A DNA stretch of 9,267 nucleotides from Acidobacteriaceae bacterium (GCA_003151875.1 PLYW01000152.1:6637-15903); one strand, 5' to 3'. Positions 1-6,676 are shown, numbered from the stretch's first letter. The notes: a model not told the origin generated them from the sequence alone. Numbers and translations are program-made.

Positions 1-143
1 AACTTTGCCGAGGAGGTGTCCGGGGAAATGTAGATGATGCCCTCGCGCAACATGACACCGCGTTCGGCGGCGAACAGCGCCGGAGATAAAAACACCATGA
101 ACCCGAGAACGAAATACCAACACCGTGAAAGTTTGTGAGGCAC
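1..143 (-). CDS. Secreted protein of unknown function, N-terminal fragment (runs off left edge)
   Basis: Only the first 47 codons are present; the gene continues beyond the left edge. The start is a GTG at 143, chosen because an AGGAG lies 7 nt upstream at 151-155. The ATG at 160 is in another frame. The product begins with basic residues (VPHKLSRCW), then a hydrophobic stretch (about residues 9-24, YFVLGFMVFLSPALF) and a small-residue end (FAAE), which is a good Sec signal peptide with likely cleavage near residue 26. The mature start (ERGVMLREGIIYISPDTSSAK) loosely resembles the first strands of bacterial SH3-like domains, where a short beta strand and a P-x-T/S-S turn precede a 'xLGxL' strand, but too little is visible to assign a domain. 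Coding is supported by the good ribosome site and signal peptide. Function is unknown; export is inferred. Confidence 0.7.
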   Translation of the reverse strand, partial: MPHKLSRCWYFVLGFMVFLSPALFAAERGVMLREGIIYISPDTSSAK

Positions 144-150
144 TTTATTA

Positions 151-155
151 CTCCT
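151..155 (-). promoter_or_regulatory. Shine-Dalgarno site of the left-edge gene
   Basis: The minus strand reads AGGAG here, followed by 7 nt and then GTG at 143. This is the clearest ribosome binding site in the window and decides the start of the left-edge gene. Confidence 0.7.
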
Positions 156-216
156 GCCATGCCAATAGCTAAAATCGTTTTCCAGTGAATGTGCGATTTT
201 TCTCCCTGCCCTATAC

Positions 217-234
217 GCGGGCCTAAAGGCCCGC
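217..234. repeat. GC-rich hairpin (REP-like), 7-bp perfect stem
   Basis: GCGGGCC (217-223) and GGCCCGC (228-234) form a perfect 7-bp stem around a TAAA loop, and ACTACCC follows on the plus strand. No T-run follows on the minus strand, so it is not a textbook intrinsic terminator for the dehydratase gene that ends at 305, though it could still slow polymerase or protect the 3' end of the transcript. The compact hairpin with a conserved-looking flank suggests a dispersed REP-like element. Whether it recurs in the genome cannot be tested from this window. Confidence 0.6.
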
Positions 235-272
235 ACTACCCGTACTGCCGGATACACACACCCTGGAACCAC

Positions 273-303
273 GCTAATCGCTAATTGCTAATTGCTAGTT
301 GCT
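273..303. repeat. Heptamer tandem repeat, (GCTAATT) about 4.4 copies
   Basis: Consecutive 7-base units read GCTAATC (273-279), GCTAATT (280-286), GCTAATT (287-293) and GCTAGTT (294-300), followed by a partial GCT. The array ends one base before the stop codon of the dehydratase gene (305-307). On the minus strand the unit reads AATTAGC. The 7-bp period is not a multiple of three and it lies just outside the coding region, so it is a non-coding microsatellite. It is AT-rich compared with the surrounding DNA. Confidence 0.75.
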
Positions 304-304
304 G

Positions 305-1315
305 TCAGCCCTCTTCCATCAGCACCTGGGCCAGCAATTGCGGCTCTACGTTTCCACCGCTGACCACGGCGACCGCTTGCTTCGACTCGGGCAGCTCGTC
401 GCCGTGAAAAAGCCAGGCCGCAAACGTGACCGCGCCACTGGGCTCAGCCACGATGCGCCCGTTCAGAATGATCCGCCGCATCGCGGTACGGATTTCATCT
501 TCCGTTACGCTGATTATGTCATCGACGAATTGCCGCATGTGCTCGAAGTTCAGCCGCCCAACCGATTGCGTTCGCAGTCCGTCGGCCAGCGTGCTGGAGA
601 CGCGCTCGGCGGGCAACTCCACGATCGCGCCCTTGCGGAAGCTTTGCTGCGCATCGTTGGCGAGTTCCGGCTCGACGCCAATTACCTTTGCCTTGGAGCC
701 GCTCAGCTTGAGGGCGGCGGAAACCCCGCTGATCAGCCCACCACCGCCGACCGGCGCCAGCACGAGGTCAACGTCGGGGCAGTCTTCCAGGATCTCGGTC
801 CCCACCGTGCCTTGTCCGGCGATGATCTGCTCATCATTGTACGGAGGCACGATCATGTAGCCATGCTGGCGCGCCAGCTCTTCGGCCTTCTGCAAGCGCT
901 CGGCGCTGGCCGGGCCGACGGTAACAATCTCCGCTCCCAGAGCGGCGGTGCTGTCCATCTTGATTTTGGGCGCGTTGCGTGGCATCACAATGACCGCTTT
1001 CACGCCCAGGGCGCGCGCTGCGTAGGCAACTCCCTGCGCGTGATTGCCGCTGGAATACGAGATAACCCCGCGTTGCCGTTCTTGGTCTGTGAACGACGCG
1101 ATCTTGTTGTAAGCCCCGCGCAGCTTAAACGAGCCGATGGGCTGAAGACTCTCGGCTTTCAGCCACAAGTGCCCGCGCGTCGGGTCGTCGTCGGATTTCG
1201 CATCGGCAGTCGCGCTCTGCCCGCGAGCGGGCGGAAAGTAGCGAATAAGCGGAGTGCGGGCCGCTATGCCGCGCAGCCTCTTCTGCGCCAGTTGGATCTG
1301 TTCGAGACTCACCAT
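305..1315 (-). CDS. ilvA: Threonine ammonia-lyase / threonine-serine dehydratase (PLP, no ACT domain)
   Basis: This is a fold-type II PLP enzyme that deaminates threonine to 2-oxobutanoate (first step towards isoleucine) and probably serine to pyruvate, in the cytoplasm. With the ATG at 1315 it is 336 aa. Visible motifs are GSFKLRGAYN at residues 61-70 with the Schiff-base Lys64, the substrate-loop SSGNHAQG, the phosphate-binding glycine loop VGGGGL, and a C-terminal VVSGGN whose Ser should face the pyridine nitrogen. The protein ends after the catalytic domain, so the ACT-like domain of long biosynthetic IlvA is absent and isoleucine feedback by that route is not expected. It therefore resembles TdcB or short IlvA; serine racemase activity cannot be excluded. 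A hydrophilic insert (about residues 32-49, rich in Asp and Ala) is probably a surface loop. The ATG lies 7 nt after the stop of the hydrolase gene with no clear ribosome site, which suggests translational coupling. A longer start at 1390 would add 25 Arg/Cys-rich residues inside the upstream gene and is unlikely. Confidence 0.9.
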   Translation of the reverse strand: MVSLEQIQLAQKRLRGIAARTPLIRYFPPARGQSATADAKSDDDPTRGHLWLKAESLQPIGSFKLRGAYNKIASFTDQERQRGVISYSSGNHAQGVAYAARALGVKAVIVMPRNAPKIKMDSTAALGAEIVTVGPASAERLQKAEELARQHGYMIVPPYNDEQIIAGQGTVGTEILEDCPDVDLVLAPVGGGGLISGVSAALKLSGSKAKVIGVEPELANDAQQSFRKGAIVELPAERVSSTLADGLRTQSVGRLNFEHMRQFVDDIISVTEDEIRTAMRRIILNGRIVAEPSGAVTFAAWLFHGDELPESKQAVAVVSGGNVEPQLLAQVLMEEG

Positions 1316-1322
1316 GGCTGGG

Positions 1323-2561
1323 TCAGTGCACCATCTTCGCCACGAACGCAAGCCACAGCCCGGCGGGCAGGTGCATCGAGTCCTGGCCATCGCCAGCGGT
1401 CCGCGCTTCGTGGATCATCAATGCCATCCAGTGTACAAGTGCCAGCCGATCGTGCAACTTGACTTTGACGCCGAAGTCCACGTGACCAATCGCGGGGCTG
1501 ATCAGCGCGTCCCGCAAATACTCCTTCGGGATGTCACGCTGCAGCCACAGCATTTCCGTCGGCGGGATGATCACGTCGTCGGAGCCGTGCAACAACAACA
1601 CGGGAACATGCAGCGCCTGGAGGTGGCCCGCCGGAGAGGCCGCAGCCAACTCCTCGCGGCGCTTGTCGATTTCGGCAAGAATCGCAGGCGCGAAGCTGGC
1701 GCGCTGCTTGTGATAAATGCGCTGCATGATCTCCTGATCGGCGGGAGTCATGGTCGTGGTCAGCGCTTCGGAAGCCTTTCCGTTTTCGGCGAGCAGCAGC
1801 TTGAGGGCCTCATGTCCCGCTTGGACATCCTGCGGAGCGAAAAAATCCTGCGGCTCGTCATAGACCACGATCAGCGGACCGTACTCGTGTGGCTGCATAT
1901 GCTCGACTGAACCATCGGGACGGACCGCTTCGCCTGTAGCAAAAAAGCGCAGAACATGGGCAAGATCGTAGTATCCGCCCACCGAAGCCACCCATGCGAT
2001 CGACGGTGAATATTGGGGATTGCTGGCGGCTAGCAATGACAGGCCCCCGGAAAAGCTGATTGCCAGTATGCCGACTCTCCTCACCTTGAGTTCCTGCGCG
2101 AAGCTGCGCGCAGCCGTTCCGATGAGGTCGGCCGATTCGCCTTCCACGCGATAGTCGGCGACGCCCGGAACCAGCGGCGTCATCACAAAGAACCCGCTCG
2201 CCGCCACCGCGCGCGCGGAATTCACCAGCCGAGGATCGTCGATCCCGAGCCGGTGCATGCCGTGAATAATGACAATGCCGGGCGCGAAGCTTACTCCGCG
2301 TGGCGTGTACACATGCACCGGAACCGGCATGCCTCGAAAGGTGAAGGTGGTGTCGCGCACATCAACCGGATGCACTTCATAGTTGGCCAGCCATCCCGTG
2401 GCCTTCGGATCGGAAATGCGCTTGAGCAGAGAAGCCGCCTGCATGTAGTCATTGGCGAGCGGATAAAGCAGAATGACGGCAATGGGAAGCAACAGCAGAA
2501 ACCAGGCGAGGAGGCGCGCCTTGTGCGATGGATTGCGGCCTTGCCAGGGGACGGTCGTCAT
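1323..2561 (-). CDS. Membrane-anchored alpha/beta hydrolase
   Basis: The 412-aa product starts with basic residues and one hydrophobic helix (about residues 17-35), consistent with an uncleaved signal anchor and an extracytoplasmic hydrolase domain. Fold signatures are a strand plus oxyanion-type turn GIVIIHGMH (95-103), a nucleophile elbow SFSGG with Ser171 (small-x-Ser-x-Gly, Ser replacing the first Gly of GxSxG), the acid strand VLLLHGSDDVIIP with Asp328 or Asp329, and catalytic His360 in IGHVDF. The family matches the dienelactone hydrolase / serine aminopeptidase-like group, so an ester, peptide or lactone substrate is possible; I do not recognise a specific activity. Residues about 200-315 form a long, mostly helical insert between core strands, probably a lid. 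The gene starts 19 bp after the RNase J stop and ends 7 bp before the dehydratase start, so co-transcription of the three is likely. No good Shine-Dalgarno precedes the ATG at 2561. Confidence 0.85.
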   Translation of the reverse strand: MTTVPWQGRNPSHKARLLAWFLLLLPIAVILLYPLANDYMQAASLLKRISDPKATGWLANYEVHPVDVRDTTFTFRGMPVPVHVYTPRGVSFAPGIVIIHGMHRLGIDDPRLVNSARAVAASGFFVMTPLVPGVADYRVEGESADLIGTAARSFAQELKVRRVGILAISFSGGLSLLAASNPQYSPSIAWVASVGGYYDLAHVLRFFATGEAVRPDGSVEHMQPHEYGPLIVVYDEPQDFFAPQDVQAGHEALKLLLAENGKASEALTTTMTPADQEIMQRIYHKQRASFAPAILAEIDKRREELAAASPAGHLQALHVPVLLLHGSDDVIIPPTEMLWLQRDIPKEYLRDALISPAIGHVDFGVKVKLHDRLALVHWMALMIHEARTAGDGQDSMHLPAGLWLAFVAKMVH

Positions 2562-2580
2562 GGGAAAGCGCAGCGGTGTG

Positions 2581-4251
2581 TCAAATTTCCAGGATCACTG
2601 GCATGATCAGCGGCCGCCGCGAAGTGTTTTTCACGATGAAGCGCTTCAGGTCCTGGCGAATCTTTTCCTTGATCATGCCGTAGTCACCCTTTTCTTCGTC
2701 GCTGGACGACTCCAGGGTGTTCATCACCGATTGCCGCGCCTGATCGAGGAAACCATCGTCGTCGGTGTTACCGGAGAAGCCGCGCATCACGATTTCGGGC
2801 GGTGCCTCGACCTTGCCCGTCAGCTTGTTGATGGCGATGATGGGCAACACAATGCCGTCTTCGCTAAGGTGACGGCGATCGCGAATAACCAGGTCTTCCA
2901 CCACATCGCCCATGGAATTGGAATCGATGCAGACGCGGCCTACGGCAACGCGTCCCGCCTTGCGCGCCCCCATTTCGTCGAATTCCAGAATGTCGCCGCT
3001 CTCGATCATCATCACCTTGCCGACCGAGTTGTGCATGGCGCCGGCCATTTCGGCGTGCAACTTGAGCTGGCGATACTCGCCATGGATGGGAATAAAATAT
3101 TGCGGCTTTACCAGATTGATGATGAGCTTCAGCTCTTCCTGGCTGGCGTGCCCGCTGACGTGCACCGGCGGCGACGAACCATCGTCGTAGATGACATGGG
3201 CATCGCGGCGGAATAGATGGTCCACCACACGGTAGATTGCTTTCTCATTGCCGGGAATGATGCGTGACGAGAGCACCACCGTGTCACCCGGCTGAATGCG
3301 CGCGTGCTTGTGATTGTCAACCGCCGCCCGCGACAGGGCCGACATGGGCTCGCCTTGCGTGCCGCTGATAAGCACACAAACCTTTTCCGGCGGAAAATCG
3401 CGAATCTGGGCGGGATGAATCAGCAATCCCTCGGGCGCCTCGATGTAGCCGAGGTCCTGCGCGATCTCCGCCGACTCCATCATGGAGCGGCCGACCAGCG
3501 CCAGCTTGCGCCCATTTTCGAAGGCCTGCTCCATCGTCAGCTTAATGCGGTGGATGGAGGAGGAGAAACAGGTGATGAACAGGCGCCGCTCGGCGCGGGA
3601 GAAAATCTCCTGGAATCGCGCCCGCACGGCGCGTTCGCTGGGCGTATAGCCGCGGCGCTCCACATTGGTTGAATCCTGGAAGAGCGCCAGCACTCCATCC
3701 TTGCCGTATTCCGCAAAGGAATGCAGATCGAAAAGCCGATTGTCCGTCGGCGTGGGATCGACTTTGAAGTCGCCGGTGTGGATCAGCGTGCCCAGCGGCG
3801 TATGAATGGCCAGCGCGACGCAGTCCACCAGGCTGTGCGTAACCTGTATGGGATTGATCGTGAAGGGCCCGATCTTAAAGCGCTCGCCAGCTCTGATCTC
3901 GTTGAGCACGGCAGCATCCAATTGACCATGCTCTTCCAGCTTGCCTTCCACATAGGCCAGGGTAAATTCGGTGCCGTACACCGGAACGTTGAGCTCGGAG
4001 AGGATCCAGGGCAGCGCGCCGATATGATCTTCGTGGCCGTGAGTGAGAACGATGGCGCGCACATGAGCGCGATTCTCGATCAGGTAGGTAATATCAGGGA
4101 CAACGATGTCCACGCCCAGCAATTCGGCTTCGGGGAACATGAGCCCGGCGTCGATGACGATGATGTCGTCGCCCCAGCGAATCGCCATGCAATTCATGCC
4201 GAATTCGCCGAGTCCGCCGAGGGGTACAACCTGGAGTTTTCCTATTGGCAT
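2581..4251 (-). CDS. rnj: Ribonuclease J
   Basis: This beta-CASP metallo-beta-lactamase ribonuclease acts as a 5'-3' exonuclease and endonuclease in mRNA decay and rRNA maturation. From the ATG at 4251 it is 556 aa, matching the usual length of about 555. Motifs in order are the N-terminal strand VVPLGGLGEFGMN, zinc motif HGHEDH (His71, His73, Asp75, His76), His139, Asp161 in TGDFK, DSTN at about 193-196, and the beta-CASP elements ISGTQGEP, SSRIIPGNE, VSGHAS (His368) and PIHGEYRQL (His390). The C-terminal domain ends in RRPLIMPVILEI, typical of RNase J. All expected metal ligands appear intact. A GAAAG 6 nt upstream (4258-4262) supports the ATG at 4251; an in-frame TTG two codons earlier would abut that site. 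It is the first gene of a likely three-gene transcript and is divergent from the EcsC-family gene. It could be called RNase J1 or J2; only one copy is seen here. Confidence 0.96.
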   Translation of the reverse strand: MPIGKLQVVPLGGLGEFGMNCMAIRWGDDIIVIDAGLMFPEAELLGVDIVVPDITYLIENRAHVRAIVLTHGHEDHIGALPWILSELNVPVYGTEFTLAYVEGKLEEHGQLDAAVLNEIRAGERFKIGPFTINPIQVTHSLVDCVALAIHTPLGTLIHTGDFKVDPTPTDNRLFDLHSFAEYGKDGVLALFQDSTNVERRGYTPSERAVRARFQEIFSRAERRLFITCFSSSIHRIKLTMEQAFENGRKLALVGRSMMESAEIAQDLGYIEAPEGLLIHPAQIRDFPPEKVCVLISGTQGEPMSALSRAAVDNHKHARIQPGDTVVLSSRIIPGNEKAIYRVVDHLFRRDAHVIYDDGSSPPVHVSGHASQEELKLIINLVKPQYFIPIHGEYRQLKLHAEMAGAMHNSVGKVMMIESGDILEFDEMGARKAGRVAVGRVCIDSNSMGDVVEDLVIRDRRHLSEDGIVLPIIAINKLTGKVEAPPEIVMRGFSGNTDDDGFLDQARQSVMNTLESSSDEEKGDYGMIKEKIRQDLKRFIVKNTSRRPLIMPVILEI

Positions 4252-4257
4252 CTGCAA

Positions 4258-4262
4258 CTTTC
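4258..4262 (-). promoter_or_regulatory. Shine-Dalgarno-like site for RNase J
   Basis: The minus strand reads GAAAG, then 6 nt, then ATG at 4251. It is a weak but well-placed ribosome site and favours this ATG over the TTG at 4257. Confidence 0.45.
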
Positions 4263-4326
4263 GATGCTAGCACAGGAGTGCCGGGGATGTTTCGCCACAC
4301 AAGAGCAGCGCGGTGGACAAAACGCC

Positions 4327-4332
4327 TATACT
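4327..4332 (+). promoter_or_regulatory. Possible -10 hexamer upstream of the EcsC-family gene
   Basis: TATACT matches TATAAT at five of six positions and lies 13 nt before the ATG at 4346, in the 94-bp gap shared with the divergent RNase J gene. I find no convincing -35 at the usual spacing. If used, the transcript would start only a few bases before the ATG. This is a weak call. Confidence 0.3.
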
Positions 4333-4345
4333 TGAGTACGCGATC

Positions 4346-5032
4346 ATGACAGACCGGATTAGAAAATCGTGGATGAGGCGCGGTGTGGAAGCGGCCGTGC
4401 GCAGCGCTTTCATGAAGGCTTACGTAACCGTCAAGGTCAATCCCGAGAAGTATCTTGACCATCTGCGCATGGCGTATGACCTGCCGGCCTTGACGTATCA
4501 AGGTGTGTATTCGGTCGATCCCGACATGCTGGATCACATTGCGACACAGACGGTCCGCGCTCACACGCGTTTGGCCACCGTCGAAGGAGCGGGGCTGGGA
4601 ATGGGAGGCGTGTTCACCATGCTGCCCGATCTCGGCATCCTGGCGGCCATCACCTTGCGCATGATCCAGAAGCTCAGCCTGATTTACGGCTTCCCCTACA
4701 ATACCGAGGAAGAAGAAGCGGAATTGTGGGTGGCGGCGGCCAGCGCGGCGGGCGTGGACATCAGCCGCGAAATACTGGAGAAGCAGTTGGTGTCGAAGTT
4801 CGTCCCCCGGGTCATTCAACGGATCGCGGTAAGCGCCAGCGCGGAAATTGTGGAGAAGTGGACAGCGCGTCTCATTCCGCTGGTCAGCGCCGCGATCGGA
4901 GCGGGTCTGAACCATTACTTTGTGAAGCTCTGGGGTGAGCGCGCCATCCGACATTTCCGCGAGAAGCACCTGCAAATGCGGGCGCAGCAGATCAACAGCA
5001 CAGTCAGGCCCCCGGCTCTTCCAGCGGGTTAG
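4346..5032 (+). CDS. EcsC family protein
   Basis: The 228-aa product matches the EcsC family, named after a gene of the Bacillus ecs transporter locus whose biochemical role is unclear. The characteristic core is visible: VEGAGLGMGG (79-88), then MLPDLGILAAITLRMIQKLSLIYGF (92-116) where a Pro-Asp break precedes a long amphipathic helix, an acidic turn EEEEAELW (121-128), and a C-terminal IPLVSAAIGAGLNHYFVKLWG (177-197) with the family's Gly-rich helix and Asn. These hydrophobic Gly-rich helices suggest membrane association; there is no signal peptide. A basic N-terminus (RIRKSWMRR) could contact membrane lipid. The ATG at 4346 is preceded by TTGAG 9 nt upstream; a GTG at 4313 would add 11 residues and lacks a better ribosome site. 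No ABC transporter (ecsAB) is adjacent, so a transport role cannot be inferred. It is monocistronic, convergent with the symporter gene. Confidence 0.87.
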   Translation: MTDRIRKSWMRRGVEAAVRSAFMKAYVTVKVNPEKYLDHLRMAYDLPALTYQGVYSVDPDMLDHIATQTVRAHTRLATVEGAGLGMGGVFTMLPDLGILAAITLRMIQKLSLIYGFPYNTEEEEAELWVAAASAAGVDISREILEKQLVSKFVPRVIQRIAVSASAEIVEKWTARLIPLVSAAIGAGLNHYFVKLWGERAIRHFREKHLQMRAQQINSTVRPPALPAG

Positions 5033-5056
5033 CGTCAGCCCCAGCGGCGCTGCTAA
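5028..5056. terminator. Weak candidate bidirectional terminator between convergent genes
   Basis: TTAGC (5028-5032, overlapping the EcsC stop) can pair with GCTAA (5052-5056), and CAGC/GCTG (5042-5045 with 5049-5052) offers an alternative short stem. The gap between the two convergent genes is only 42 bp and there is no T-run. The call depends mainly on location. Confidence 0.22.
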
Positions 5057-5074
5057 TCTTCGCCACACCACGCA

Positions 5075-6469
5075 TTACTGCAACACCGCTTCCTTGACCG
5101 CAGGGGAGGTCGCTTCTGCGCCGAATTCGCCTTCCCACTTTGCCATGACCACCGACGCCAGGCAGTTGCCCAGCACGTTGACCGCGGTGCGGCCCATGTC
5201 GAGAATTGGATCGATCCCGAGAAGTAAGAGCACCGCCTCGCTGGGCAGACCGATGGAAGCAGCTGTCGCCATCAGGACCACGAATCCGCCTCGTGAGACG
5301 CCCGCAATCCCTTTGCTGGTAAGCATAAGCGTCAGCATCATCATGAGTTGCTGCCCCAGTGAAAGATGAATGCCAGCAACTTGGGCAACGAAGATCGTCG
5401 CCACCGAAAGATACAGCGAACCTCCATCCATGTTGAAGCTGTAGCCGGTGGGGATGACAAAAGCGACGATTTGTCGCGGAACGCCGAGGGCCTCCATTGC
5501 CTCGATGGCGCGCGGCAGGGCGGCCTCAGAACTGGTCGTGGCAAAAGCAATGGTGACCGGCTCCGTCACCGCCCGGACGAATGCGCGTAAGGGGACCCGG
5601 AACATCATTGCGACCGGTAGCAGGACACCGAGAATGAATACGATGAGGGCGGCATAAAACGTCAGAAGAAGTTTCACGAGGCTGCCCAGCGCGGCAATCC
5701 CGGTGTGTCCCACAGTGTAGGCCACGGCGGCGCCGACACCGAGCGGCGCCATGTACATGACGAGGTTGGTGAACTTGAACATCACCTCGCTCAGACTCTC
5801 GCAGAACGCCAGCATGGGACGGCGCTTTTGCTCGCTGATCATGGCCAGGGCAACGGCGAAAATCAGGCTGAAGACGACAACCTCCAGCACCGCGCCGTCA
5901 GCCACCGACTTTGCAATATTCTCGGGGAAAATGTGCAGGATAGCGTCTTGCGCGTTTAGCTTGTTGGCTGGCAGCACCGACTCGGCGCTCGTGGAAGGCG
6001 GAAGTTGCACCCCGACTCCGGCCTTGCTGATGTTGATGGCTGCCAGCCCGAGGAAGATCGCGATGGTAGTGACGATCTCGAAATAAATGATCGAGCGAAG
6101 GCCAAGCCGGCCGACCTGCCGCAGGTTGGAGTGGCCGGCGATGCCCACCACCAGCGTGCCGAAAATCAACGGCGCGATGATGGTTTTGATCAAGCGAAGA
6201 AAGATGAGCGCCAGCACGCGCAGATTGGTGGCGGCGTTGGGGAAATCGTGCCCGACAGCCGCACCCACCAGCATGGCGATGAAGATCCACGCGGTCAGGG
6301 TACGCCTGAAGCAACCATAGACCACGAGAGCGGCAAGCGCGGCCCAGCGCAGAACGGCGACGAGTATCGTCGCCTGTCCAGCGAAGCGCCAGCACAACAG
6401 AGCAGCCAGCGCAATGATGGCTGCGGTCAGCAGCGCGATGTTCTCTCGTTGTTTCGTGGATTGGACCAT
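5075..6469 (-). CDS. Dicarboxylate/amino acid:cation symporter (DAACS, GltP/DctA-like)
   Basis: This 464-aa inner-membrane transporter is of the SLC1-like family that takes up glutamate, aspartate or C4-dicarboxylates with Na+ or H+. The diagnostic regions are the HP1 serine motif TTSSEAALP (311-319), TM7 NMDGG (346-350), HP2 TSKGIAGVSRGG (384-395) and TM8 DPILDMGRTAVNVLGN (420-435). By alignment with archaeal GltPh, the substrate Asp394, Arg397 and Asn401 equivalents are kept (Asp424, Arg427, Asn431). Asp405, a Na+ ligand, is Asn435 here, and the Thr of NMDGT is Gly350. These changes make the coupling ion and substrate uncertain. Family proteins usually begin near the helix seen here at about 58-73; residues 10-53 add roughly two extra hydrophobic helices. 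The ATG at 6469 has no clear ribosome site. The gene stands alone, convergent with the EcsC-family gene and with a repeat upstream. Confidence 0.92.
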   Translation of the reverse strand: MVQSTKQRENIALLTAAIIALAALLCWRFAGQATILVAVLRWAALAALVVYGCFRRTLTAWIFIAMLVGAAVGHDFPNAATNLRVLALIFLRLIKTIIAPLIFGTLVVGIAGHSNLRQVGRLGLRSIIYFEIVTTIAIFLGLAAINISKAGVGVQLPPSTSAESVLPANKLNAQDAILHIFPENIAKSVADGAVLEVVVFSLIFAVALAMISEQKRRPMLAFCESLSEVMFKFTNLVMYMAPLGVGAAVAYTVGHTGIAALGSLVKLLLTFYAALIVFILGVLLPVAMMFRVPLRAFVRAVTEPVTIAFATTSSEAALPRAIEAMEALGVPRQIVAFVIPTGYSFNMDGGSLYLSVATIFVAQVAGIHLSLGQQLMMMLTLMLTSKGIAGVSRGGFVVLMATAASIGLPSEAVLLLLGIDPILDMGRTAVNVLGNCLASVVMAKWEGEFGAEATSPAVKEAVLQ

Positions 6470-6489
6470 AGAGTCGCAATTTAGTTTGA

Positions 6490-6592
6490 ATTGTCATCAC
6501 GAACGGCCTTGGCCGTGAGGGATCTGCTGTTTTCACCGTCCGTCGTTATAGCCTAGCAACAGCAGATTCCTCGCTTCGCTCGTAATGACAAT
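6490..6592. repeat. Composite imperfect inverted repeat (REP/MITE-like), 103 bp
   Basis: The left arm (6490-6531) begins ATTGTCATCACGA and ends GATCTGCTGTT. The right arm (6558-6592), read on the opposite strand, begins ATTGTCATTACGA and ends AATCTGCTGTT. The outer and inner parts thus match, while the middles differ: the left arm carries ACGGCC-TT-GGCCGT (6503-6516), a small palindrome, and the right arm carries the mirror-like GAGCGAAGCGAG. A 26-bp spacer (6532-6557) separates the arms. No ORF or transposase is inside. It lies between the dapD stop (6677) and the symporter start (6469), so it could form a large hairpin in the leader of the symporter mRNA or after dapD. The GTCATTACGAGCGAAGCGAGGAATC core resembles a repeat seen dispersed in several bacterial phyla, which is recalled knowledge rather than a search result. 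Confidence 0.75.
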
Positions 6593-6676
6593 CCATATCG
6601 ACCGAATTCCAAACACCCCGCAGGGGACACTACTTACCAGCGATCTTTAAGCCCCAAGGATCATGGTCCGCTCTTC
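6593..6676. other. Remainder of the dapD-symporter intergenic region
   Basis: This stretch has no plausible ORF. The only structure noticed is a small stem, CCCC-GCA-GGGG (6616-6626), which lies after dapD on the minus strand but lacks a T-run. It may contribute to dapD termination or be chance. No promoter for the symporter gene is recognisable with confidence. Confidence 0.35.

Noticed and set aside
217..303. CRISPR-like array
   Set aside because: Units are 7 bp and contiguous with no spacers, and there are no cas genes nearby.
1316..1390. 25-residue N-terminal extension of the dehydratase
   Set aside because: It lies within the 3' end of the hydrolase gene and is Arg/Cys/Trp-rich, unlike any dehydratase N-terminus.
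299..1462. 387-codon plus-strand open frame opposite the dehydratase gene
   Set aside because: It is antisense to a gene with full PLP-enzyme motifs, is rich in Arg/His/Gln with no recognisable domain, and fits the open antisense frames common in GC-rich coding DNA.
4313..4345. GTG start at 4313 for the EcsC-family gene
   Set aside because: It adds 11 residues without family similarity and has no better ribosome site; the ATG at 4346 is preferred, though not proven.
4094..5071. 325-codon minus-strand open frame across the EcsC-family gene and the RNase J 5' end
   Set aside because: It overlaps two genes with clear family motifs and its product looks like shadow translation (His/Arg-rich, no domain).
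6470..6676. Riboswitch or small RNA gene in the dapD-symporter gap
   Set aside because: The structure is explained by the inverted repeat; no known riboswitch core is recognisable and no promoter-terminator pair is visible.
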